A DNA stretch of 64,000 nucleotides, taken from assembly GCA_963682025.1 (NCBI GenBank), contig OY821518.1, positions 129,810,229-129,874,228 of the forward strand, given 5' to 3'. This stretch comes from Cordilura impudica. Taxonomy: Eukaryota; Arthropoda; Insecta; Diptera; Scathophagidae. A program made the position numbers and the translations under genes. Positions 1 to 11,900 of this stretch are shown here, piece after piece. Every line of letters begins with the position of its first letter. Within the stretch, counting starts at the first letter, position 1. Below the pieces are notes generated by a model, which ran no database searches, had not been told where the DNA came from, and worked only from the letters and a program-made list of their open reading frames with translations.

Positions 1-240
1 CAAACACACTGGGTTTTATGTTTTTTTAGAGGTATCTACATATTTTTGCTCGTATCTAATCACGATGATGCCCGATTTAGCCAATTTTCAATACCAACCT
101 GCTGGGAATTATGGCAAATGATATTATTGTAGCCTTATCCAGTATATATACTTTATGGGGTCGGAAATTAGTTTTTCGATGCGTTACAAACGGAATGACA
201 AACCTATATATACCCTCTGCCACTGACGTGTGGAGGGTAT
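1..240 (-). mobile_element. Helentron-like element, family 1 (5' part, cut by window edge)
   Basis: This is the 5' portion of the same family seen at 8419-10952, 20331-20753 and 32266-35287. Read on the minus strand it starts at 240 with ATACCCTCCACACG and the cap in which ATACCCTC pairs with GAGGGTAT. Compared with the 34.9-35.3 kb copy it lacks about 100 bp around position 140. The rest lies outside the window. It is non-coding. The assignment to DINE-1/Helentron-like elements is by structure. Confidence 0.6.
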
Positions 241-478
241 AAAAAAAAATTTAAAACTTTATTAATTTAAAAATGTGTATGTTTAATTTATTTAAAAAAG
301 AAGAAACTATTAACACAAAATAGCTTAACTTAAAAAAAAAATATAACAAAACCTAAAAGTATTAATTTTTATGCTATTGACAAAACATTGGAATCCTTTC
401 CTATACAATAATTGAAAGCATTCCCTCTATTTTTGTTTCAATATTTTGTTGGGTTTTCTTTATTTTTTAGTAGTGCTT

Positions 479-1440
479 CACAAGGCCTAGGCATGGAGTC
501 AATTTAATTATCTATCTATTATCTATGAGAATTGGGGGCAAATCGTCGCATTCGATATCGAGTAAAATCAATCGAAATTCCATAGTTTGGTTTAATATTT
601 AAAAAAGACGGACAATCGTCAGACCTCCTTTCACTTTTACTATTAACTATGGACCATAACTCTTTAGCTATGATAGAGTAAAATTACTCTTAGTATTTTA
701 TTTTGGAAAATAAAAAAATAATTTCGATCGAAAAATTTCGATAACGAATGCGACGATTCGACCCCTGCTATTTGTGTAATTTCGTGTCTGTATTTTTCGA
801 TCTACAATTTCCCATAGATTTTCTAGGGGATTCCGATCTGGTTATAACCTTGGAGGTGTGTTTTGGGTCATTGTCATGTTGGAACTTCCAGACTAGTGGA
901 ATATTTTCTTCCGCGTATGGATACATCACGTCATTTAGAATTTGTCTGTATCCAATTCCAGTATGGGTATATTTTACTACATGAATAAGATATATTCCTT
1001 GGCCCGAACAGCGACCCCATACCATAATATTGCCACCGCCAAACTTGACAATTTTTTTTTTGTATATTTTAGGTCTTGTTTTTTCCTACAAACAATCATC
1101 CATCATGCTCTCTTAAATTAAACATAGACTCATCTGTAAAGAGAACAGTGTTCCAATTCCGTTTTAACCAGATCATGTGTTTTTTACCAAAATTTATGCC
1201 AGCCAGACGATCAGCCTCAATTGCTCGTCGGGAAACAATTCGAGCACATATTTTTAGTTACAGATTGCTAATAATAACTTTATGAAGCATTTTTGGACAT
1301 TTTTAAGTCGCTTGCTATTAAATGATCCTGTCGTTGACTCATTTTACGGGGCCTGCCGCCTAAATGTTGAGCCGTCACCGTACCCTTTCACAATATTTTT
1401 TTGATTCTTTGAAATTGATTTGATTTATTCGTAGAATATT
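479..1440 (-). pseudogene. Tc1-type DD34E transposase, degenerate
   Basis: Reading the minus strand from about 1440 gives RRIVSRRAIEADRLAG, then LFTDESMFNL (first catalytic aspartate), then an IMVWGR block and FQHDNDPKHTSK (second aspartate). A deletion with a frame change follows, then NPLENLWEIVDRKIQTR (region of the third acidic residue). Beyond the nested MITE the C-terminus IDSMPRPCEALLK is still readable. The order is that of a Tc1 transposase, but the N-terminal DNA-binding part is poorly preserved and there are several stops. It cannot make an active enzyme as read. Confidence 0.75.
534..766. mobile_element. MITE with about 45-bp inverted ends, inserted in Tc1-A
   Basis: The left end GGGGGCAAATCGTCGCATTC (534-553) is matched on the opposite strand by AGGGGTCGAATCGTCGCATT (747-766). 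Similarity continues inward for about 45 bp, through TATCGA and ATCGAAATT. The element is about 233 bp long and non-coding. It separates two parts of the Tc1 transposase. No convincing target-site duplication was found, so the superfamily is open. Confidence 0.6.
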
Positions 1441-1705
1441 TCTCACGCATTTTCTTTTAAAAATACAATTGTGTTTAAAAAACAGAAACACCAGAAACTA
1501 TAAATATTTAAATAACGGTTAACAATTTCTACATTTTCGTTCATACCATCTTCTATTTTGATTGCTTTCCTTTGTTTTTGCATTACAAAAAAATCCTATT
1601 TTTTCGTTTACCTATTTTTTTAATTGTATATTTTGTAACAAATTTGATTTCGCAAAAAAAAAACATAATTTTAGGTAAAAGTTTCCAATGTATTGTCACC
1701 CACTG

Positions 1706-1974
1706 TATGTATGTATAGCCTATTTTGTTGATGCACCGATGATATTAATCCTCTCAAATTTTTATTTTTTTTTTTTTTGTAACCAAAAGTTTTAAAACAA
1801 AATTTTGTGTTACTGTTAATGTAGGAACTGAACGAGTTCGTTCCGCATTTATGTTTGTAATAACAAATTTCAAAATTTACACAAAATAATTTTAATCCAT
1901 CATGACAGTTTCAATGCGAACCAAAGTTGTGTCAAAATTTACAATATATACTCTCGGTGATGTTATTAAAGAAA
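1706..1974. other. AT-rich spacer, nothing recognised
   Basis: Low-GC sequence with homopolymer runs and no plausible exon. If the Mtp first exon lies upstream, this is part of an Mtp intron. Confidence 0.4.
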
Positions 1975-2310
1975 CTAGCAGGTTCCAGCGCTCGAAACTC
2001 AAGCATACATTAAGGGATGCTTCACAATTCAACTCATTTTAAATGAAGAAAACAAACTCAACACATTAACACAAACACATTAACAAATTTAATAAAGACA
2101 CACATAGCATTGTATAATTTTATGTATGTGTTAGTAGCAACTTTAAACAATAATAACTCCAAAAAAATATTCCAGACGATGAAAATCTGTAAATCTGGGT
2201 AACATTTAAAAAGAAATACCTTTCAAATGATAAATTTTTTGTCAAAATCGGGGTAAAACTGTGAAACTTACATCGGTCACAAGAAATCGCCTTGAATATT
2301 AATATTAGAG
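1975..2310 (+). repeat. Unclassified interspersed repeat, copy 1
   Basis: This segment matches the reverse complement of 7857-8235. Shared blocks include AGCAATGCT-type AT-rich stretches, TAACACATACATAAAATT (as its complement), AGAAATACCTTTCAAAT and CACAAGAAATCGCCT. No protein was recognised. Copy 2 interrupts a Jockey-like open frame, so this is probably an independent mobile repeat rather than a retroposon tail. Confidence 0.55.
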
Positions 2311-2392
2311 ATACTTTTACTGAATCTGAATCAAAATTATTTCATAAACCCACAAAAACAACAATTAATCCATTTATTTATTTCATTAACAG

Positions 2393-2905
2393 TGTCTTCA
2401 CCCCTTATACCATACGAAAGCCAACAGTACTATATGGTTACAAATAAAGTATCTATGAAGGAATTGGCTCATGCTTCTGCAGAAGAAGCAAGATACACAT
2501 TTTGGTCACTACTTCAAATAAATTCCATTTGGAATACTGACAAAGAACAACTTGTAGAAGTTTACTTTACCGAAAGTATTGTATCAGCGCCTGGAAAAAA
2601 TGCCAAAGACAAAATACAAAAAATTGAGAAAATGCCCGATAGACCTTTTTATATCAGCTTTATAGATAATAAACCCAGTAAGGTTATAGCACATACCTCA
2701 AGAGATCAGTCTTTGTTAAATTTGGAACGGGGCATAGCTTCGCTAATGCACATTAACTTTAAAAATGGACCAGTTGCAGAAATAGATGTTTCTGGAATGT
2801 GTAATAATTTTTATAATATTAAATCTTCAACCAAAGTTAATAAAATAAAAACAGATTGCTCTCATTGGGATTTGAAGGTGAATTACAGAGGAGAAAAACC
2901 ATTGG
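2393..2905 (+). CDS. Mtp: Mtp, first visible coding exon
   Basis: The acceptor is ATTAACAG at 2385-2392, and the exon starts in phase 1 (TG completes a split codon). The donor is GTAAG at 2906. It encodes the N-terminal lipovitellin-like barrel, including IWNTDKEQLVEVYF, RPFYISFIDNKPSKV, LERGIASLMHINF and DCSHWDLKVNYRGEKPLG. The upstream exon that supplies the initiator and signal peptide was not found in 1-2392. Confidence 0.85.
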
Positions 2906-5900
2906 GTAAGGAAATGTAAATTTTTTTGTTAACAAATAGTTAAGTGTACGTTGAAATTTCTTGCCTAGGTATCCATCAAAAATCTATGGAAATAGTGGAA
3001 TATGATTTGTCAGCAGATGGTCAACTGTTAAAGGCTGCATCTGTGGAAACCCATAAAATGCATTTGGAAGCCCAACCTGAAGTTGGCAGTTTTGTTGAAT
3101 CTGTGTTTATTTTACAACACAGCACTTCACTTTCGGAACCAGTCAAACAACTGCAATATGCAACTTCCAAAGAAGCTATTAACAGTCTACTTGAATGGTA
3201 TAGAGTTTTTGATATTGAAGCTGATGTGGATGGTGTAATAAGTGCAATTGAATACATCACAGTAAGTAAGAATGTTTTGAAATAAATTCCAATCGAATTT
3301 TTTTAGTGTTAAAAATATTCGTATATTCTTTCAAAACAATTATGGTCCTTCGAACCGGCTGAACTTTATATTATTTTTATTCTTTTGTCACAATTGACTA
3401 AAAATCACCATAACTGACTATACAGATTGTAGTCTATCGAACTGTAGCAATATTTTTAAATTTACCTAGTTTAAAGTATTTTTTTTTTTTTTTTTTGTAA
3501 ATAAAAATGGTAATTTATTTTTAAAATCATTTCAGTTAAAACAACAAATCTCCGCTTTTTCTAAAGATTTAACCGACGATTTGATAGGCAAAGAGAAATT
3601 GGCCTTAGCTTTTGCAAAACTTATACCCATGGCTCGTATTACCAAACAAGCTGAATTTAAAGAAATTTTAGAATCGAACAAAAAACTGCATTCCCAATTA
3701 GTTGACCTCTTAGGTGCTGTACAAACTATTGATGCTCATAAAGCCGTACATGAAGTTTTCCAATATGATAAAAAATCTGACGCTGACTTATTGGAAAAAT
3801 ACCTGCAATCCTTATCGGTTGCAACTCATCCAGATCGGGCTGTTATAGAAGATCTATTTGAAAGATTAAATTCTACGGAAAACCCAATTAAAAATGAACA
3901 ACTGGAAGATTCCATATTACAATGTTTGGCGTCCTTAACCCATCAATCTGGTTTTGATCAGAATGATAGTTTCTTAATACAAATCAAGGATTTTATTTTG
4001 ATAAATCTGGCCGAAAATTGTAAAGATGTCGTGTGCAAAACACGTTACATAAGAGCTTTGCAAAATCTACAAGATCCATCCACCATCTCTATATTATTAA
4101 CACAAGCTTTGCAGGAAGAAACTAAAATATGTGTAGCTGCTATGCAAGCCCTAAGAAGTTTCCCCATTATACATTTCAATGAACAGCAGCGCCAAGCTTT
4201 TGCTCGTATTTTCTATCAAATACAAAAGAAATATGATTCTTCAGCCCGTACCTTGGCTTTGGATATATTATTGGATATGAAACCGACCCGTGAACAATTG
4301 GGTCATTTATTGGATTATCTGACCTCAAACGATCGCCATTTTGAAATAAAGACATATGTTATACAAAAATTGGAAATGTTAGCTGAGAAATGCCCTCGTT
4401 TTAAGGCATTATTGGAGTCTTGTCTGTACGAGAGACCTCGAGTTAATAATTATCATATTATTGGACAAAAGGGTAAGTAAAAATTTAATTTATCGGAAAC
4501 TTAGAATTCGGCTTTTTTTTCTTAACATTCAACTTTTTATTTAAACTATTCCAAAAAAAATAATGAGTGATTTAGAAAAAATTAAACATCGAATGACTTT
4601 TAATTGGTTTGAGAATTAACACCAAATCGGTATGAAAATACTTTAAAATTGCTTCAAAAGAGTGGCAAATATTCAAAGATGTACATATATTTCATAGATA
4701 TTTGTTCAGAGTCATTAAGGCCAAGCTTTTATTTAAAGTCAAAAATAAATTTAAAAGAAAAATCAAAAACATGATTATTAAATCTGTGTTTTTGAAGGCC
4801 CCTCGTTGTAACTTGGAGACCTACAACTAACTGTAGATTTATACAATTATCATATTTTAAACAAAATGCGTCATTTAGTTGGTGTTTGATATCTGGGGGC
4901 TAACTTCCGTAGTGGGAATCGAAATTATTCCGTATCGAAATTACGATAATTCCAAGATGTCCAAGTTTTATAGTACCCGTTAGGCATGAAAATATTTTTT
5001 TCTTTAAAATTCTTTAAAAAAAAAATTATTTTTTTTTCCCTTAAAGTATACTAAACTTTAGAAGTATATTCTATCGGGTAAAATTTAGAATGGTTTCGAG
5101 TAAATTCCGATACCTCTTATTCTCTACAATACCATTTATATAAATTTCAAATTGGAGTAAAATTTTACTTGTCTATAAATTCAAGAATTAGCCCCTCACA
5201 ACCTCATGCATTTTTTTTTACCCCATACCCCTATGTGGTGAGGGTATAATGAGTATGTGTTGATGTTTGTAACTATCACACTCTTAATTAACCGTCTTAG
5301 TAGAATCACTTTCTTCGATGTCCGTCCGTCTGTCTATCATTTTTTTTATCCGGGACGTGGAAATCTTGCATAAGATTCGCGATATTCAATTCGGGATATG
5401 TCGGATTCCTACCAACTAAAACCATCTCCATCATCAACCTTTTTCCCTGCGGGACCACCTGTTAAAGTATTACGTCACTGCACAGGACTAAATTAGCTAT
5501 TCAACACAGCTACTTTCCTTGTTTATTTTCCCTTTAACTCTTTTACTCTCTCACCTTGTTCCAATTTTCCTCGGATCTTAATATTACCTCTAAAATATGC
5601 TCTTTCTTGGCTTGAACTCCTATTCCTTGCTCTATTGTGGGAATGTTGGGCATATATACATAATATCTTCCACTTTCTCTAACTCTGCTGGAGACCTTGA
5701 GCACTTAGGAAAATCATTCTGTCCAAATCTGTTTAGATAGCTTCTGATAGTGTAGTTCACTTCTCCATCTCCATCTTTGTATAATGGGTATAATTTGGAA
5801 TGTGCAACGAGAACTTACCCTCTTTTTTTCGTTTATTGATTACTAATGAAATATGTTACACTATAATAAAAAAAAAAATATATTTTTGGTATATAAAGGG

Positions 5901-8900
5901 TCCGCCATCTAACGTTTTTTTTTCAACTAGTGCTTATTTCGTGAATGGTAACACTTAGCTCATGTCTGATTTGACAGATAATTAGTTTTATCCTTCCGCT
6001 GAACGAATGTGGTTGTGTATACGCTTGAACAACGCTGGGAAATATTGCGACATTACTTTGAAAATCATGGTAATGTTGCAAAATTTGTGCGAATATTGCG
6101 TACGGATTTTGGAAGAAGAGAAGCACCGTCAGCTCCGTATGTTCGTTATCTTGTGAAAAAAAGTGAAAGAAACTGGCATCCTCATCGATAAACCGAAGCG
6201 TGAAAAGCCAAAAACAGTGCGTACACCCGAGAATATTGCTGTTGTGGCAGAAAGTGTGCGTGAAGCGCCATCAACATCAGTTCACCGTCGTTCTCAAGAA
6301 TTGAACATTTCGGAGGCATCATTGAGACGAATTCTGCATAAAGACCTTGGTATGACGCCATACAAAGTTCAATTGGTGCAGGAGTTGAAGCCAACTGACC
6401 ATCCAATGCGTTTTCGCTTCGCTAAGTGGGCCTGCGATCGACTTACAGAAGGTGCCGATTTTGCCAAAAAAATCATCTTTTCAGATGAAGATCATTTTGA
6501 TCTTGGCGGGTGTGTAAACAAGCAAAATTGTCGCATTTGGGGCATAGAAAACCCGCAGGCATACATTGAAAAGCCGATACACCCAAAACGAGTCACTGTT
6601 TGGTGCGGATTTTGGTCCAGAGGCATAATTGGGCCATTTTTCTTCGAAAATGAGCAAGGAGTGGCCGTTACAGTCAATGGCGATCGTTATGGGCCATGTT
6701 GAACGAATTTTTGTTCACAAAAATTGAAGAGGATGATATTGGCAACTTTTGGTTTCAACAGGACGGCGCTACGTGTCACACAGCCGAAGCTACACTCGAT
6801 GTTTTGCGCCCTGTTTTTGAAGATCGCATTATCAGCCGCAGAGCTGATGTCGTTTGGCTACCTCGGAGCTGCGATTTGACACCGTGGGACTATTATTTGT
6901 GGGGTGCCCTCAAAGATAAGTGTTACGCCAACAAGCCAGAGACAATTGATAATGTGCTTAAAAATTGGACCGATCGTGTAGGCTACTGCATGGCCAGTCG
7001 AGGCAGCCAGTTGAATGAAATTATTTTCCATTATTAACCGGAAGGATTGTACTTTCAAATAAAAAAAGAAAGAATTTTCAGTAGTTTTTTTTATAGCATT
7101 TTCAAAAAAAAAAAAAATTATTTGGCGGACCCTTTACAATGACCCTTGATAGAGTACTATATTATTATAAATATGGTAATAAATCATTTTAACAAATAAA
7201 TATTGGTATTTCTTATTATATTTTTTTCTTACAATGAAAAGTTAAAAGTATGAAAGGTTAAAATGGGTCAATAGTTAAAAACGGAAACTATAATCTTTAT
7301 TCCCATAACTACCAAAACTTTTTGGTTTTTGTTACTTTTAAGGAAATTAAATCTTTTGTTGATATGTTTGTATCATATTGAATATTCAAATTTGCTAAAT
7401 TACAGTTCACTGATTTTATATTTACCCGTCTGTAATTATGGTAAAAGATGGGTATGCTATTTTCTTTTTGTATTAAATGGTTAAATAAAGGCTTTCTGTG
7501 GAACAAATCCTTTCTGTAAACTGCTAATTATATATCATCCATGTATTTAATAAGGAGCCTTTATACGATTATTATCAATACCTTGGATACATCTAAATAT
7601 ATTATTTCTAATTACGTTAATTATAAAATTATCTATTCTTATATTAGCCTTATTCCACAATTTTTTAATAGTTATATATATGTCCTTAAAAATATCCTTT
7701 CAAAAATTCTAATTTTTTCAATGTGTGATAGTGCTATGGTAAACCATATTGGACAACCATATGTTATTGTGGGTCTTATTAAGGAATGATACATTAATAT
7801 TTTAATTCTAAAACACATATTTAGAATAAAATTATTCTAAAACACATATCTGCAATATTAATAGGCTAGGCGATTTCTTGTGACTGATGTTTTGTTCTAC
7901 CGTTTTATCCCAATTTCGACCAAACGTATATTATTTGAAAGGTATTTCTTTTTACCCGATTTGCAGATTTACAGATTTTTAATTTTTTTTTCTTTATTTT
8001 GAGTAAATTGCATATAAAGTTGCTACTAACACATAAATAAAATTATACAATGCTATGTGTGTGTTTATTAAATTTGTTAATGTGTTTGTAATAAAAATCA
8101 GTTTGTTTTTGTTTTGATTTGTTAATTGGCTATAATCGATTAGGATACTTTTAGGGTCTTTATTTAATGAAAAAATAAAATTTCCTAGAATTTGCGCTCG
8201 GTTTTCGAGGGCTGGAATCTGCCAGTTTAGAATAAAACAGTGATCTATATGTATATAACGAAGGCATTTGTTGCTTTTGGTAGCATTCCTTAACGTGTTC
8301 ATTAAAATATAAAAATATGTCTAAATAGGCACCTAAGTATTTAGCTATTTCCCCATTAGGAATTTTACAATTGAACGTGTTAGCCTTGATTCGATATTCT
8401 TTTCAGTTTTTTCTTATTATACCCTCCACACGTCAGTGGCAGAGGGTATATATAGGTTTGTCATTCCGTTTGTAACGCATCGAAAAACTAATTTCCGACC
8501 CCATAAAGTATATATATTCTTGATCCTTATCACAGCTCGAGTCGATATAGCGATGTCCGTCTGTCTGTTGAAATCACGCTCATTCACAAAAAAAGCCATC
8601 TAACTGGATAAGGTTACATAAATATCATTTGCCATAATTCCCAGCAGGTTGGTATTGAAAATGGGCTACATCGGGCATCATTGTGATTGGATACGAGCAG
8701 AAATATGTAGATATCTCTAAAAAAAAAAAAACATAAAACCCAGTGTGTTTGTTGTAACAGTTTAGTGGTTGAACATAATAATTGTACAACAACACAAAAA
8801 ATGCCACAAAAAAATTATGCATACACATATATTAACAATACCAAGAACACAGAACATAGCTCATGTTAGTATTGCCACATATTTTTTTTTATCGATATCA

Positions 8901-11900
8901 CGTTATAATAAAAAAAAAATCGCCAATATGAAAGAAAAAATGAAAACGAAAAATGAAAATTTTCCAATGGAAAATGAAAAATGGAGAATGAAAAATAAAA
9001 ATGAAAAATGGAAAATGAAAAACGGAAAATGGAAAATGTAAAATAGAAAATGAAAATAAGAGAATAGAAAATGAAAAATGACAAAAGAAAATTGTAAAAT
9101 GAAAAATGAAAAATGGAAAATGAAAAATGGAAAATGGAAAATAGAAAATTGAGAATGGAAAATGGAAAATGAAAAACGGAAAATGTAAAATAGAATATGA
9201 AAAATGGAGAATGGAAAATGAAAAGTGGAAAATGAAAAAAGAAAATGGAAAATGCAAAATTTAAAATGGAAAATGAAATTGAAAAATGGAAAATGAAAAT
9301 TGAAAAATGGAAAGTGGAAAATGGAAACGAAAACTGAAATATGAAAAATGGAAAATTGAAAATGGAAAACGGAAAATGAAAATTGAAAAAGGAAAATGGA
9401 AATGGAAAATGAGAAATGGAAAATGAAAATTGAAAAATGGAAAATGGAAATTGAAGAATGAAAAATGACTACTAGAAAATGGAAATTGAAAAAATGAAAA
9501 ATGGAAATTGAAAATGAAAAATGAAAATTGAAAAATGAATATTAAAAAATTAAAAATTAAAAATGGAAAACGCAAAATGAAAATTGAAAAATGAAAAATG
9601 GCAAATGGTAATTGAAAAATTAAAAATGAAAAATGAAAAATGGAAAATGGACAATGAAAATTGAAAAATGAAAAACGGAAAATGAAAAATGGAAAATGGA
9701 AAACGAAAACTGGAAAATTAAAAATGAAAAAGAAAATTGAAAAATGAAAAATGAAAATTGAAAAATTAAAAATTAAAAATGGAAAATGAAAGTTTAAAAA
9801 TGAAAAATGAAAATTGAAAAATGAAAAATGGCAAACGGAAATTGAAAAATGAAAAATGAAAAATGGAAAGTGGAAAATGAATAACGAAAATTAAAAAATG
9901 AAAGATGAAAAATTAAAAAATGAAAAATTTAAAATGGAAAATCGAAACTGAAATATGAAAAATGGAATATGGAAAGTGTAAAATGAAAATTAAATAATGA
10001 ATAACGAAAAATTAAAAATTAATAATTAAAGCTTAAAAATCAAAAATTTAAATTAAAAATTAAAAATTAAAAAATAAAATTAAAAAATAAAATTAAAAAT
10101 GAATAATGAAAAATGGAAAACACAAAAATTAAAAATTAAATATTAAAAATTAAAAATTAAAAATTAAAAATTAAAAATTAAAATTTAAAAATTAAAAATT
10201 AAAAATTAAAAATTAAAAATTAAAAATTAAAAATTAAAAATTAAAAATTAAAAATTAAAAATTAAAAATTAAAAATTAAAAATTAAAAATTAAAAATTAA
10301 AAATTAAAAATTAAAAAATAAAAATTAAAAATTAAAAATTAAAAATTAAAAATTAAAAATTAAAAATTAAAAATTAAAAATTAAAAATTAAAAATTAAAA
10401 ATTAAAAATTAAAAATTAAAAATTAAAAATTAAAAATTAAAAATTAAAAATTAAAAATTAAAAATTAAAAATTAAAAATTAAAAATTAAAAATTAAAAAT
10501 TAAAAATTAAAACTTAAAAATTAAAAATTAAAAATTAAAAATTAAAAATTAAAAATAAAAAATAAAAAATTAAATATTAAAAATTAAAATTAAAAATTAA
10601 AAATTAAAAATTAAAAATTAAAAATTAAAAATTAAAAATTAAAAATTAAAAATTAAAAATAAAAATAAAAATTAAAAATTAAAAATAAAAAAATTAAAAA
10701 TTAAAGCTTAAAAATTAAAAATCAAAAATTTAAATTAAAAATTAAAAATTAAAAATTAGAAATTAAAAATTAAAAACTAAAAATAAAAAATGAAAAATTA
10801 AAAATTATAAATTAAAAATTAAAAATTTTAAATTTAAAATTAAAAATTAAAAGTTAAAAATTAAAAATTAGAAATTAAAAATTAAAAATTAAAGACTCTG
10901 GTGGAGGGTATCAAAAAATTCGGCTCAGCCGAATTTAACACTCTTACTTGTTGCATTTGTTTGACATTTTTGAGCGTTAAATCTCATGTTCCAATTAGTT
11001 GTGTAACTTCCAAGCTTATTCTTTTATTTTTGGAGATTTTCATTAATATTTGGATTTTATCATCAGCGCGAAATATAATAATGTAACCTGTGAATGAGAT
11101 TAAAAGATCCATTTTTGCTTGTTTTATTTTGGTAATAAATTATGAAATCTCTGTTGCCTATCATATTGTATGTTCATATAATTTGATTTAATGGAAATTG
11201 GTATTGAAATAATTTATATATTAGACCACGAATCCATACACTGTGGATTGCTTTATCCACGTCAAAAGGCAATGTTTCTTATTCCGATTCCAATTTATAA
11301 ATGATGTAAGCTCGTGTATAGCAGTAACCGTAGAATATTTGTATTTGAAACCGAATTGTTTCCCGCTTTTTATATTTTTATTTAGAAAAAATTTGTTAAT
11401 ATTGTTGTTGATGCATATTTAAAAAACTTTGCTAATATTTGGTAATAGGCTTATTGGACGAAATTTTTTGGGTTATTAGGTTGCTTATCTTTTTTTTTTG
11501 GCAGCAGTACTACCTTTGCAGTTTTCCATCTTATTAGAAAATATGAATGTTGTTAAATAATTTGCAATAGTCGTTGAACATTTTTTGTGGAAAATTTTTA
11601 GTAATATTTTTGGTACATTATCAATTCCAGAGGATATTTTATTCCCTAAACAGGCAAATATATATGATAATTTATTTTTTGTTATATAAAAGTGGTTTTG
11701 TTGATTTCGAATATCGATTTTATATCTAAAAACCTATTGAAAATCTCACTAGCTTGGCCATGTACAATGTATTCTGGATAAATTTCTTTTTTAGTATTAA
11801 CTAACTCCAAAAACGCAACTATGCTATCTTACATGTGGTATCTACTATATAAATATAGTAGCCATCCGTTTTTAAGCTTTGAGGGCTTATTCCTTCCGGC

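Larger units (their letters stand above)
371..1705 (-). mobile_element. Tc1-like transposon A, with a nested MITE
   Basis: The right end (1681-1705) and the left end (about 371-400) are diverged inverted repeats sharing the core GACAA-A-ACATTGGAA. A TA follows the right end at 1706-1707. The interior encodes a decayed Tc1 transposase on the minus strand. It is interrupted at 534-766 by a separate palindromic-ended element. The same family recurs at 13641-14323. Confidence 0.7.

Noticed and set aside
8898..9575. Long minus-strand frames rich in F, H, I and S
   Set aside because: They read through the A-rich minisatellite; composition and periodicity explain them fully.
8419..10952. Autonomous Helitron with Rep/helicase
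   Set aside because: No helicase, Rep or endonuclease coding sequence is present in any of these elements.
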